Assembly: GCA_021774255.1 (NCBI GenBank)
Contig: JAJFJF010000008.1
Location: 1-64,000, forward strand
Origin: Gammaproteobacteria bacterium
GTDB taxonomy: Bacteria > Pseudomonadota > Gammaproteobacteria > JAJFJF01
Direction: 5' to 3'
DNA: 64,000 nucleotides
Part shown: one piece after another, positions 40,300-49,099 of the stretch
Numbering within the stretch: the stretch's first letter is position 1
How the letters are laid out: every line of letters begins with the position of its first letter
Program-made: the position numbers and the translations under genes
Notes under the pieces: generated by a model
What the model was told of the DNA's origin: nothing
The model's database searches: none
Seen by the model: only the letters and a program-made list of their open reading frames with translations

Positions 40300-40764
40300 T
40301 TATGATGATGTTGTTTGATTGGCGTGTGTTGCGATCTGCTGCATGGCTGCCGTCAGTGCTAATTGGTAGCTTTGCACGCCTAATCCAGAGATCACGCCTT
40401 TTGCAATATCTGAAAAATAAGAATGTTGGCGAAAGGGTTCTCGTTGATAAGGGTTTGATAAATGTACTTCGATAAAAGGGATAGCAATGGCAAGCATGGC
40501 ATCGCGTAAGGCCACGCTGGTGTGTGTAAAAGCCGCCGGGTTAAAAATCAAAAAGTCAGTGTTGTCTGTCTTGGCTTGGTGCAAGGTGTCGATGAGCGTT
40601 GATTCAGATTGGCTTTGTTGACAGGTGAGGCTGTGGCCTGCGGCAGTGGCTTGTGCCTGCAGTAGGGTGTTGATGTCATTTAAGCTTGTGTGGCCGTAGT
40701 GCTCGGTTTCACGGGTGCCGAGTAAATTGAGGTTAGGGCCATGTAGAACCAGTATTTTTGCCAT
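40300..40764 (-). CDS. aroQ: AroQ, type II 3-dehydroquinate dehydratase
   Basis: 154 residues, the standard length of the type II enzyme. [19 protein letters not shown] at the start, [19 protein letters not shown] with substrate-binding residues, and [21 protein letters not shown] with the catalytic His are all present. It acts in the shikimate pathway upstream of tryptophan synthesis. First gene of the aroQ-accB-accC-dusB-fis-purHD series. Confidence 0.96.
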   Translation of the reverse strand: MAKILVLHGPNLNLLGTRETEHYGHTSLNDINTLLQAQATAAGHSLTCQQSQSESTLIDTLHQAKTDNTDFLIFNPAAFTHTSVALRDAMLAIAIPFIEVHLSNPYQREPFRQHSYFSDIAKGVISGLGVQSYQLALTAAMQQIATHANQTTSS

Positions 40765-40795
40765 GGCGGCATTTTACTGGTAGATCGGTGCAAAC

Positions 40796-41428
40796 TCAAG
40801 CAAGATCAGGGTTATTTTGTGTGTATTCAACGAGCTTGACTACTTTTTCGACCCGTTTTATTTGGCGAGCAACTTCTGCGGCCTTGTCGGCTTCATCCTG
40901 AGTTGCGATGCCAATCAAATACACCACCCCGTTTTCAGTGAATATTTTAAAGCGGGCGGGATTGACCCCTTTTTCTTTTAGGATGGCTGATTTTGCTTTG
41001 GTGGTGATCCAGGCATCTTTTGCAGCGCGGTAACCGTCGCGGGTTTCTCCGACAGTGATTTCATTGTAGAAATTTTTAACGTTCGGGATCCCTTGTACTT
41101 GCTGCAAAGCACGATGGCGCAATTCGGCGGTGGGCATTTGGCCAAGCAATAATAAATTTTGATTGTAGCTAATGGCAAACACGCGGCCATTGCGTGTGAG
41201 CGTGGCGTCGTTATGCAGGGCTTTAAAGGCTTGCCAGCGAATTTTTTGATCACGGCCTAAGGTGCCAAAATCACGGCGGTCATAGACGACCTTGGTGGTG
41301 CTGGCTGCACCGGCGGTGGCGCCAGCAACGATTGCGGTGGCACAGCCGTTTAGACTCAGTAGCGGGAGCAAAAGTATTGCCACGCGAAATCGCGTTAAGC
41401 GAGCCGTTTTAATGTGTTTGAAAAGCAT
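40796..41428 (-). CDS. dolP: BON-domain lipoprotein, DolP/YraP-like
   Basis: About 210 residues from MLFKHIKTARLTRF. A lipoprotein signal (AILLLPLLSLNGC) has its lipobox cysteine near residue 29. Two BON domains follow: one around DQKIRWQAFKAL to VKNFYNEI, the other around DAWITTKAKSAILKEKGVN to VEKVVKLVEY. DolP is an outer-membrane lipoprotein that supports envelope integrity. The lpoA-yraN-dolP order matches E. coli except that diaA, normally between yraN and dolP, is missing. It overlaps yraN by 20 bp when this start is used. Confidence 0.9.
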   Translation of the reverse strand: MLFKHIKTARLTRFRVAILLLPLLSLNGCATAIVAGATAGAASTTKVVYDRRDFGTLGRDQKIRWQAFKALHNDATLTRNGRVFAISYNQNLLLLGQMPTAELRHRALQQVQGIPNVKNFYNEITVGETRDGYRAAKDAWITTKAKSAILKEKGVNPARFKIFTENGVVYLIGIATQDEADKAAEVARQIKRVEKVVKLVEYTQNNPDLA

Positions 41429-41792
41429 CCTGGATCCAATCAAAGCAAAGGGCATTATTGTCAGGTGACGGTGCCACACCGACGACGTCAAAGCGGCAGT
41501 GATAGCGATCGGTCCAACCTTGTTTTTGCAAAAAATATTGCGCCGTGGTGATTAATTTTGACTGTTTACTGGGAGTCACAGACATTAATGCACCGCCATA
41601 CGAGGCTTCTTGACGATAGCGCACTTCCACAAAGACTAAGTCGCTATGATGCCACATAACGAGATCAATCTCACCATAACGGCACTGAAAATTGCGCGCG
41701 AGTAGCGTGAGGCGCTGGGTTTCAAGATACTGACAGGCAGCGCTTTCCATGGCACTGCCATATTCTCGTTTCGAAAGAGAAGCCTCAGCCAT
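41409..41792 (-). CDS. yraN: YraN, UPF0102 endonuclease-like protein
   Basis: 127 residues with the conserved UPF0102 core: GSAMESAACQYLETQRLTLLARNFQCRYGEIDLVMWH and LVFVEVRYRQ. The fold resembles archaeal Holliday-junction resolvases with E, D and ExR-type residues, but its role is not settled. It overlaps lpoA by one base and follows it in the usual order. Confidence 0.92.
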   Translation of the reverse strand: MAEASLSKREYGSAMESAACQYLETQRLTLLARNFQCRYGEIDLVMWHHSDLVFVEVRYRQEASYGGALMSVTPSKQSKLITTAQYFLQKQGWTDRYHCRFDVVGVAPSPDNNALCFDWIQDAFQTH

Positions 41793-43627
41793 TATGTGTC
41801 AAGCTTAGCGGGGGCCCCATTTTTGATTTGCAGCCAAATCAGTTGCCGTTCAACTTGATGTTGATTGTTGAGTGTGAGGATCCCCGTGGCGCCGGCCAGT
41901 CCAAACTGAGGCAACTGCGTCAGGGGATCAATATTCTGTAATAATTCATAGCTATCTATCCCGAGTGCATACAGGCGAGCAAAAGGGGTGAAGTGTTCGG
42001 GCCATAAGCTCTCTACTTCGTTGAGTGGGAGCGCGTGCTGTTCATCAAATAACCAAGGGATGTCGCAGAAAATCACACCTTGTAAATCGCGATCTGTCTG
42101 AGGTGAGGGCTTGCCGGTATACAGTGAGGCTGTGCCGTAAACTGGAATATCGCTTGCGTAATAAAATTCAAGCAAGGGACGTAATTGGCGCGCTTTTTGT
42201 GGGTCAGCAGCGATAAATACCATATCAATATCTTGTCGGCGTCGCGGATCGGCTGTCATCTGTAAGCGTAAGGTGCCGCGCAAGCCACTGATGCGTGCTT
42301 CGCTGCTGTCAATGCTGAGTAACTGGCGAACCGTCGGTGAAAGATCGCCTTGATTCGGAAACGTTTGTACACGCAGTAAACTACCGCCTAACGCTTCCCA
42401 ACGTGTTTGAAAGGCTTCTGTGACACGCTCGCCCCATTCGTTTTCAGGCACGAGGAGAAGGGCACGTGCATGGCCATCTTGCCAAGCACGTTCGGCGACT
42501 TGTCTGGCTTCATCTTCTGGTAATAAACCAAATTGATAGAGCGGTTGATTGGCGTGAGGTGGCGTGTGGGTGTAATTTAACGCCAGCACAGGAACTGGCA
42601 AGTCTTTCATTTTTTGTAATTGCTCTACACCGTCTTTGCTTAATGGCCCGAGTATCCAATCGGCATCGGCGGCAATGGCTTGCTGGTAAGCCGCGGCGAC
42701 GGCTTGATCGCTTTGTGTGTCAAACAACGTGATTTCTGGGCGGCTAGGATTGCCGGTGTCTGCGTAATAGGCGGCTAAAAAGCCATCACGAATGGCTTCT
42801 GCTGAAGGGGCAAGGCGCCCGTCCAGTGGCAGTAAGAGTGCAATATGCTGAGCGGGTTTGCTTGAGGCCAGCCTGTCTAATCGATGCAGAGAAAATATTT
42901 TTTCACCCGGGTGATCAGGGTAATCGTATTGCCATGTGCGTAGCGCCACCACGAGTGCTTGGCTATCGTCATGGTGTTGTTTATTCAATAAGGCAAGTGC
43001 TAACCAGCCACGGAAGGCATCGCCCGCACCTTGGTCAAGGGCTTGTTGCAGTGCAGTGGGGGAGGTGTGTTGTAAGCGCTCCCAGGTGTGTGCGTAATAG
43101 CGTGTGCGTGCTTGTTCGCTTTGTGATAATGCGGCTAACTCGGTGTAAGCGCGTGCACTTTCAATATGGTTATTGGTACGTTGATAAGCTTGCGCACGCA
43201 GGGTGTAAGTGCGTTGTTGTAAGTCTGGCGGCAGAATGTTGGGATCAGGGTTATCAGTATTGATCATGGCCAGTTCAGCGACGGCTGTGTTGGGATCATT
43301 TTCTAGCAGGGCCAGCTGTGCGTGCACCAGATGAGAGCGCATTTGCAATGGGGGAGGCATGGTGGCGGTGGCGCTATCATTGCCGCTGGGGATGTTAATT
43401 AATACTTGTGTGGCTGCCGTGGTTTCATGAGCGTTTAATAAGATTTCAGCAGCTTGCAATTGGTAGGCAATTTGCTCGTCTTCTTCACTGTGACTTGCAC
43501 GTGCTAGCAAGGTATTGGCTTGGGCAGTGATTTTGGGATCGTAGACCGTTTCAGTCGGGGTATGAGGTGATACTGTGCAGCTGGCCAATAATAGGGTGCT
43601 GAGTGCAAATAGGATGCGGTATGTCAT
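41792..43627 (-). CDS. lpoA: LpoA, outer-membrane lipoprotein activator of PBP1a
   Basis: About 611 residues starting at MTYRILFALSTLLLASC, a lipoprotein signal whose lipobox cysteine is residue 17; a start at 43648 is also possible. The N-terminal part (about 35-250) is helical with TPR-like repeats. The C-terminal part is a periplasmic-binding-protein fold (HIALLLPLDGRLAPSAEAIRDGF, WILGPLSKDGVEQLQ, ALLLVPENEWGERV). LpoA stimulates peptidoglycan synthesis by PBP1a. The sRNA terminator lies 46 bp upstream on the same strand, so the promoter must be very close to the start or lpoA depends on read-through. Confidence 0.9.
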   Translation of the reverse strand: MTYRILFALSTLLLASCTVSPHTPTETVYDPKITAQANTLLARASHSEEDEQIAYQLQAAEILLNAHETTAATQVLINIPSGNDSATATMPPPLQMRSHLVHAQLALLENDPNTAVAELAMINTDNPDPNILPPDLQQRTYTLRAQAYQRTNNHIESARAYTELAALSQSEQARTRYYAHTWERLQHTSPTALQQALDQGAGDAFRGWLALALLNKQHHDDSQALVVALRTWQYDYPDHPGEKIFSLHRLDRLASSKPAQHIALLLPLDGRLAPSAEAIRDGFLAAYYADTGNPSRPEITLFDTQSDQAVAAAYQQAIAADADWILGPLSKDGVEQLQKMKDLPVPVLALNYTHTPPHANQPLYQFGLLPEDEARQVAERAWQDGHARALLLVPENEWGERVTEAFQTRWEALGGSLLRVQTFPNQGDLSPTVRQLLSIDSSEARISGLRGTLRLQMTADPRRRQDIDMVFIAADPQKARQLRPLLEFYYASDIPVYGTASLYTGKPSPQTDRDLQGVIFCDIPWLFDEQHALPLNEVESLWPEHFTPFARLYALGIDSYELLQNIDPLTQLPQFGLAGATGILTLNNQHQVERQLIWLQIKNGAPAKLDT

Positions 43628-43672
43628 TGCGCGGCTCGTGTTAATCATCAGTATGAGTATATTAACAGAGCG

Positions 43673-43722
43673 AAAAAAAAAGACCCAAAGAAAATAGCAT
43701 CCTTGCTGCTTCTTTGGGTCTT
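43673..43722 (-). terminator. rho-independent terminator of the sRNA
   Basis: AAGACCCAAAGAA pairs with TTCTTTGGGTCTT (13 bp) and is followed by eight T on the minus strand. The loop carries a smaller AGCA/TGCT hairpin with an AAGGA motif. It cannot serve lpoA, since it lies upstream of that gene, so it must end a separate transcript. Confidence 0.9.
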
Positions 43723-43850
43723 GCGACAATCCGTTGCCGCTTCAATGTTGCTTCCGTGCGCACATGTCCTTGTGCGAGGCTTACATCTAAGCCGGTCCTG
43801 GGTGCCCAATCCGTTGGGCATTGCTGTTTAATTTAGCAGATAATCTGACT
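43673..43850 (-). ncRNA. candidate RsmY/RsmZ/CsrB-type sRNA that sequesters CsrA
   Basis: On the minus strand this ~175-nt segment carries six ANGGA/AGGA-like motifs (reverse complements near 43699, 43729, 43752, 43766, 43795 and 43809). Three lie in loops of good hairpins: GCCCAA-CGGA-TTGGGC (43803-43820), GCACA-AGGACA-TGTGC (43761-43775) and GCG-CAA-CGGA-TTG-CGC (43723-43740). A fourth is in the loop of the terminator. A strong terminator ends it. No protein is encoded. A seventh ACGGA lies at 43872, so the 5' end could be further out. GGA in hairpin loops is the known CsrA-binding arrangement. The 5' end is not fixed by the sequence. Confidence 0.75.
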
Positions 43851-44002
43851 AATACGATGCTCATGCAGACTGTCCGTATCTCATTTTGAGAAAGCCTTAA
43901 GAGAGCGAAATTTACGATGTTGTTAAAAATCAATAAGTTATCGTTATTTTGGCTTGAGGCTTGCTTAAAAGGCGGGTGAGATCTAATGCGATTATCTGGA
44001 AA

Positions 44003-44023
44003 TGTATTAGGCGATCTCTTACA
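44003..44023 (-). promoter_or_regulatory. GacA/UvrY-like upstream activating box
   Basis: On the minus strand TGTAAGAGATCGCC-TAATACA. The left half and AT centre match the GacA consensus TGTAAG-N6-CTTACA exactly, and the right half is degenerate. It lies about 150 bp before the likely sRNA start, a distance typical for such boxes upstream of rsmY/rsmZ/csrB. Confidence 0.55.
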
Positions 44024-44057
44024 CCCAGATGGGCAAACCGGGCGCTAAAACGCACGC

Positions 44058-45266
44058 TCAAGATTCCGGTTCCAGTGTGACTGGCATGGTAGGCGGTGTA
44101 TTGCTAAAGTCTTGTTGCTCAGGGACAGGGGGTCTGGAGAACCGACGCCAGCTGATAAAGGTGCCTAGCAGGCCCGTTATTACCAGAAAATAAATAAATA
44201 ATCCTATTGGATCAATAATTTGCATTAGGCCCGCTCCCACCAATGGGCCGAGAGTTGAGCCTGCGGCAAACGCGAGGAACAAGCTTTGCATGCCACCGAC
44301 CATCTGGCTTGGGCTGAGCTGATCGCTGGCGTGGCTAATACTCAGTGGATAAAGGCTAAAAGCCAAGCTGCCAAATACCACTAAGCTGAAAACAAAAGCA
44401 CGGGGGAAGTAATGTGCTAGTCCTATGTTAAGCAAGCAGATCCCTGCTGTGATGAAGCTTAAAGTCATCAGCACCGAGCGGCGGTCAAATTTATCCGACA
44501 AACGCCCAACGGGGTACTGCCCTAACATGCCGCCAAAGATGATGAGGCCCATCAGCATCGCAACGTCACTGCTAGAAGTACGCACCTCGCTGATAAAAAG
44601 CGGCATGAGCCCATAGATTGAGGCCAGCAGCATGCCAGCGCAAAAACTCCCTAACACACCGGAGGGAGAACGCTTATAGAGTTGTTTAATATTCAGCGGC
44701 GCAGGCTCTTCTAATGACGGTGAGGCAAAATATGTTGTTGAAACAGGCACAATCGATAGCGCACACAAAATGGTGACGATACAAAATAGAATGAGCCCCT
44801 CAGGGTCACTGGCGTTTAATAGTAGTTGCCCAAGCGCCAAGGCACCGTAAATAGCCGTGAGGTAAATGGCAAAAATACGCCCCCGGGTCTGGTTGTTGGT
44901 GGCGCCCATGATCCAGCTCTCAATGGTGATCATCAGCCCTGCCACACAAAAACCACTGATAAGGCGCAGGATAATCCATAACCAGGGCGATACCAGCAAA
45001 CCATGTAGCATGGTGACAACTGCCATGATGGCGGCAAATGTCGTATAGGCGCGAATATGGCCAACACGGATAACAAAACGCTCGATACGGAATGAACCGA
45101 TGAGCAGGCCAGCAAAGTAGGCGGCAGACACAACCCCAATGACGATGCTTGAGTAGTTTTCCAGGTAGAGTCGCACGGTCAACAGAGTGAGCAGTAAACC
45201 GTTGCCCAGGACTAAAATCGCCAAGCTTACTAGCGGGGATAAGACGGCTTTGAGTGTAGGCAACAT
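44058..45266 (-). CDS. MFS transporter (YcaD-like)
   Basis: About 402 residues from MLPTLKAVLSPLVSLAILVL; an ATG 42 bp earlier adds a polar leader of doubtful value. Twelve hydrophobic spans fit the major facilitator fold. The inter-domain loop motif GGMLGQYPVGRLSDKFDRRSV is the MFS motif A of the second half, and GLLIGSFRIERFVIRVGHIRAY is the first half. The substrate cannot be read. It is divergent from dnaE. Confidence 0.88.
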   Translation of the reverse strand: MLPTLKAVLSPLVSLAILVLGNGLLLTLLTVRLYLENYSSIVIGVVSAAYFAGLLIGSFRIERFVIRVGHIRAYTTFAAIMAVVTMLHGLLVSPWLWIILRLISGFCVAGLMITIESWIMGATNNQTRGRIFAIYLTAIYGALALGQLLLNASDPEGLILFCIVTILCALSIVPVSTTYFASPSLEEPAPLNIKQLYKRSPSGVLGSFCAGMLLASIYGLMPLFISEVRTSSSDVAMLMGLIIFGGMLGQYPVGRLSDKFDRRSVLMTLSFITAGICLLNIGLAHYFPRAFVFSLVVFGSLAFSLYPLSISHASDQLSPSQMVGGMQSLFLAFAAGSTLGPLVGAGLMQIIDPIGLFIYFLVITGLLGTFISWRRFSRPPVPEQQDFSNTPPTMPVTLEPES

Positions 45267-45447
45267 TATGGCATCACTTGGTAGTTGGTCGGTTTCCCGG
45301 GTCGCCAAAGAGGCGCTAACACTCTATTTTGGCACGTTTAAAATACAAAAGTATAGTAGAAATTTATGTCAAATGCATGACGATGATGCTCATGTTGATG
45401 GGAAAAAGGGGCTCCTGGATGGGAGCGACTCATGGTATCCTAATTGC

Positions 45448-48400
45448 ATGACCGATCAGTTTGTACACTTAAACGTCCACAGCGAATATTCACTCATTGA
45501 TGGCTTGGTGCGTATCAAGCCACTGGTGCAGGCCGTTGCCGATAAGCGCATGCCGGCCGTGGCGATGACAGACCATAACAACTTGTTTGCGATGGTAAAG
45601 TTTTACCGTGCGGCGCTTAGCGCCGGGGTGAAGCCGATTGTGGGCGTAGATTGCTTGCTGGCCAGTGGTCAGGACAAAGTGCCGCCTTATCATTTTACGC
45701 TCTTGTGCCAAAATCAAACGGGTTATCACCATTTAACCCGCCTTGTGTCGCGTGCCTACCAAGTGGGCCAGCAGCGCGGGGTGCCGCAAATAGATCGCGC
45801 GTGGCTGGCGGGGGCGACAGAAGGGTTAATTGCGTTATCGGGTGGTTATGAAGGGGATGTGGGTCGTGCGCTGCTCGCGGGGGATCCCGCCGCCGCCAAA
45901 GAACATGTGCAGTTTTGGCAAACGCATTTTCCGAATGCCTATTATCTTGAACTCACGCGCACAGGGCGCGCGCAAGAAGAAGCGTATGTGGATGCTGCGG
46001 TGGCATTAGCGACGGAATTGCAGTTGCCGGTGGTGGCCACCAATGCCGTGCGTTTTATTGAAGCAGAAGATTTTGAAGCGCATGAAGCGCGTGTGTGCAT
46101 ACACGATGGTCGTTTGTTGGAAGATCCACGTCGTGAACGCCGCTACAGTCAGCAACAATTTTTACGTAGCCCTGCTGAAATGGTGGCTTTATTTCAAGAT
46201 ATTCCCAGCGCAATAGAAAACACAGTTGAAATTGCTAAGCGCTGTAATTTGTCATTAACCTTGGGTAAAAATGTACTGCCTGATTTTCCTATTCCTGATA
46301 ATACGACGATTGAAGCGTTTTTAAGCGAGGAAAGTCAAAAAGGGTTAGAAGCGCGTTTGCAGCGTTTGTTTGATGTGAATGCCCCCGAGTTTGCTGAGCA
46401 GCGAAAACCGTATTATGAACGCTTACAGATAGAACTCGGCGTGATCAATCAAATGGGCTTCCCGGGCTACTTTTTAATTGTGGCGGACTTTATTCGGTGG
46501 GCAAAAGAAAATGGCGTGCCCGTGGGGCCAGGGCGCGGTTCAGGTGCCGGGTCGTTGGTGGCGTATGCCTTGGGCATTACGGCGCTGGACCCACTGGAAT
46601 ACGATTTGCTGTTTGAGCGTTTCTTAAACCCTGAGCGGGTGTCCATGCCTGACTTTGATATTGATTTTTGCATGGAAGGACGCGATCGCGTCATTGATTA
46701 TGTGGCCGATGCGTACGGTCGAGACAGTGTCGCACAAATTGTGACGTTTGGCACAATGGCGGCCAAAGCGGTGATACGTGATGCGGGGCGGGTGTTGGGC
46801 CACCCTTATGGTTTTGTCGATAAATTAGCCAAATTGATCCCTTTTGAATTGGGCATGACCTTAGGCAAAGCCTTAGCCCAAGAAGAACAGTTACAAGCAC
46901 GTTACGATGATGAAGAAGACGTACGCACTTTATTTGATTTGGCGCGCAGTCTCGAAGGTGTGACGCGTAATGTGGGTAAACACGCAGGGGGGCTCGTGAT
47001 TGCGCCATCGGCGCTCACGGATTTTACGCCACTGTATTGTGATGATGAAGGTGCGAATCTTGTCACACAATTTGATAAAGATGATGTGGAAGCCGTCGGT
47101 CTGGTCAAGTTTGACTTCTTAGGCTTGCGCACACTGACCATCATTGAGTGGAGCCTGCAAACAATCAATGCACAGCGTGCAAAGCAAGGTGACACATCGA
47201 TTGATATTGAGAAGCTGCCACTGGAAGATCCTGCCACGTACCAATTGCTAGCCTCCTGTGCGACCATGGCCGTCTTCCAATTAGAGTCGCGCGGTATGCG
47301 TGATCTGATTAAGCGGTTATTGCCCGATTGCTTTGAAGACGTGGTGGCGCTGGTGGCGCTGTTTCGTCCTGGTCCGCTGCAGTCGGGTATGGTCGATGAC
47401 TTTATTGACCGGAAACACGGTCGAGCAGAAGTTGCTTATCCGCACCCTGATATTGCGCCTATCTTACAGCCCACCTACGGGGTGATTTTATACCAAGAGC
47501 AGGTGATGCAAATCGCACAGGTCTTAGCCGGTTATAGCTTAGGCGAAGCGGATATTTTGCGTCGTGCCATGGGTAAGAAAAAACCCGAGGAAATGGCAAA
47601 GCAGCGTGTGGTGTTTGTCACCGGTTCAAAAAACCGAGGGGTGGACGAAAAAGTCGCGGGTAATATTTTTGATTTAATGGAAAAATTTGCGGGGTATGGT
47701 TTTAATAAATCACACTCGGCAGCTTATGCTTTAATTGCCTATCAAACCGCGTGGCTGAAAACACATTATCCTGCTGCGTTTATGGCGGCAGTACTCTCAT
47801 CTGATATGGATAACACCGATAAGGTGGTGTTGTTTGTTGAAGATTGCCAGCAGCAAAAACTATTGATTGTGCCGCCCGATATTAATCAAAGCCAATATCG
47901 TTTTACGGTGAACGATGAAGACCACATTCTTTATGGATTAGGTGCGATTAAAGGCGTGGGCGAGGCAGCGATTGAAACCATTATTCAATCACGCCATGAT
48001 GATGGCGACTTCAAAGATTTATTTGATTTTTGTCAGCGCATTGATTTGCGCAAAGCCAATCGCCGCGTGCTGGAAGCCTTAATCAATTCTGGCGCGATGG
48101 ATAAATTGGGCCCACACCGCGCCAGCATGATGGCAAGCCTGGACGAAGCCATGAAACAAGCAGAGCAGCATGCGCGCGATCAAGCCAGCGGCCAGGTAGA
48201 CTTGTTTGCAACATGCGCCAATGAAGCGCCGAGTGTCGATTTTGCTGAAATGGACCCTTGGCCCATGTTGAGACGTTTGCAGGGTGAAAAAGATACCTTG
48301 GGCTATTATTTAAGTGGTCACCCAATAGATGCTTATGTGGGGGAGATTGACCATTTTTCAACAGGTCGTTTTGCGACGCTGTCGCCTAACCGTGACAAAA

Positions 48401-48903
48401 CGATTACCATTGTTGGTTTTATTATTGCAATGCGACGTTTACTCACCAAGAAAGGGGATCCCATGGTGATTTTAACCTTGGATGATGGCAGTGCACGTTT
48501 AGAAGCCACTGTCTTTAGCCAAGTGTTAAATGATTACCAAAATTTGTTAAGCAAAGATCAATTATTGGTCTTTGATGGCGAAGCCGATAAAGATGACTTT
48601 ACGGGTGGTCTGCGTTTCTTAGTGCGCAGCATTCGCACTTTAGAGTCAGCAAGAAGTAGTTATGCGCGGCATTTGCTGCTCACGGTTGACCAACAACAAA
48701 TCGATGACAAGTTTATGCAGCAGCTAATGGCTTCGCTGTCACCTTATAAAGGTGGGCAGTGTGCTGTCTGTATTGAATACAAAGGTGCCACGGCGCAAGG
48801 CAGGCTCTCTGTTGGGCATGAATGGTGGGTGTCGCCACATGATGATTTGCTGACGTCTTTAAACACCTTGCCTGGCGTGGTGCAAGCTGAGCTGTGTTAT
48901 TAA
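45448..48903 (+). CDS. dnaE: DnaE, DNA polymerase III alpha subunit
   Basis: 1151 residues from MTDQFVHLNVHSEYSLIDGL, matching the normal DnaE N terminus; the open frame extends further upstream but overlaps the divergent transporter gene. The PHP domain comes first (AMTDHNNLFAMVKF). The polymerase core holds the catalytic aspartates in SMPDFDIDFCMEGRDRVI, with GPGRGSGAGSLVAYAL nearby. The helix-hairpin-helix, OB domain (ITIVGFIIAMRRLLTKKGDPM) and tail follow. It is the replicative polymerase. Confidence 0.97.
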   Translation: MTDQFVHLNVHSEYSLIDGLVRIKPLVQAVADKRMPAVAMTDHNNLFAMVKFYRAALSAGVKPIVGVDCLLASGQDKVPPYHFTLLCQNQTGYHHLTRLVSRAYQVGQQRGVPQIDRAWLAGATEGLIALSGGYEGDVGRALLAGDPAAAKEHVQFWQTHFPNAYYLELTRTGRAQEEAYVDAAVALATELQLPVVATNAVRFIEAEDFEAHEARVCIHDGRLLEDPRRERRYSQQQFLRSPAEMVALFQDIPSAIENTVEIAKRCNLSLTLGKNVLPDFPIPDNTTIEAFLSEESQKGLEARLQRLFDVNAPEFAEQRKPYYERLQIELGVINQMGFPGYFLIVADFIRWAKENGVPVGPGRGSGAGSLVAYALGITALDPLEYDLLFERFLNPERVSMPDFDIDFCMEGRDRVIDYVADAYGRDSVAQIVTFGTMAAKAVIRDAGRVLGHPYGFVDKLAKLIPFELGMTLGKALAQEEQLQARYDDEEDVRTLFDLARSLEGVTRNVGKHAGGLVIAPSALTDFTPLYCDDEGANLVTQFDKDDVEAVGLVKFDFLGLRTLTIIEWSLQTINAQRAKQGDTSIDIEKLPLEDPATYQLLASCATMAVFQLESRGMRDLIKRLLPDCFEDVVALVALFRPGPLQSGMVDDFIDRKHGRAEVAYPHPDIAPILQPTYGVILYQEQVMQIAQVLAGYSLGEADILRRAMGKKKPEEMAKQRVVFVTGSKNRGVDEKVAGNIFDLMEKFAGYGFNKSHSAAYALIAYQTAWLKTHYPAAFMAAVLSSDMDNTDKVVLFVEDCQQQKLLIVPPDINQSQYRFTVNDEDHILYGLGAIKGVGEAAIETIIQSRHDDGDFKDLFDFCQRIDLRKANRRVLEALINSGAMDKLGPHRASMMASLDEAMKQAEQHARDQASGQVDLFATCANEAPSVDFAEMDPWPMLRRLQGEKDTLGYYLSGHPIDAYVGEIDHFSTGRFATLSPNRDKTITIVGFIIAMRRLLTKKGDPMVILTLDDGSARLEATVFSQVLNDYQNLLSKDQLLVFDGEADKDDFTGGLRFLVRSIRTLESARSSYARHLLLTVDQQQIDDKFMQQLMASLSPYKGGQCAVCIEYKGATAQGRLSVGHEWWVSPHDDLLTSLNTLPGVVQAELCY

Positions 48904-49041
48904 TAAGTAGATAAAAAATAACTGCTCACAGGGTATCGGTATCGATGATGAATTAATGTAGGGGCGGCCCCGAAGTGCCCGCCCGGGCTGCCTCTGCATC
49001 AGTTTTCCACACATTTGAGTTCCCCTGTGAACGGTGATGAT

Positions 49042-49068
49042 AAAAAAACTCCCAGCCGAAGCTGGGAG
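49042..49068 (-). terminator. terminator of the beta-helix gene
   Basis: On the minus strand CTCCCAGC-TTCG-GCTGGGAG followed by seven T. It lies about 32 bp past the stop codon at 49100. Confidence 0.92.
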
Positions 49069-49099
49069 AAAATCATTAAATTTGTTTTTTGATTTTTGC

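Noticed and set aside
43673-43850. 6S RNA or RNase P RNA as the identity of the ncRNA
   Set aside because: The long bulged rod of 6S and the conserved RNase P core could not be recognised, while repeated GGA loops fit the CsrA-binding class.
45187-45447. 87-codon N-terminal extension of dnaE
   Set aside because: It overlaps the divergent transporter gene and has no similarity to DnaE. The canonical N terminus starts at 45448.
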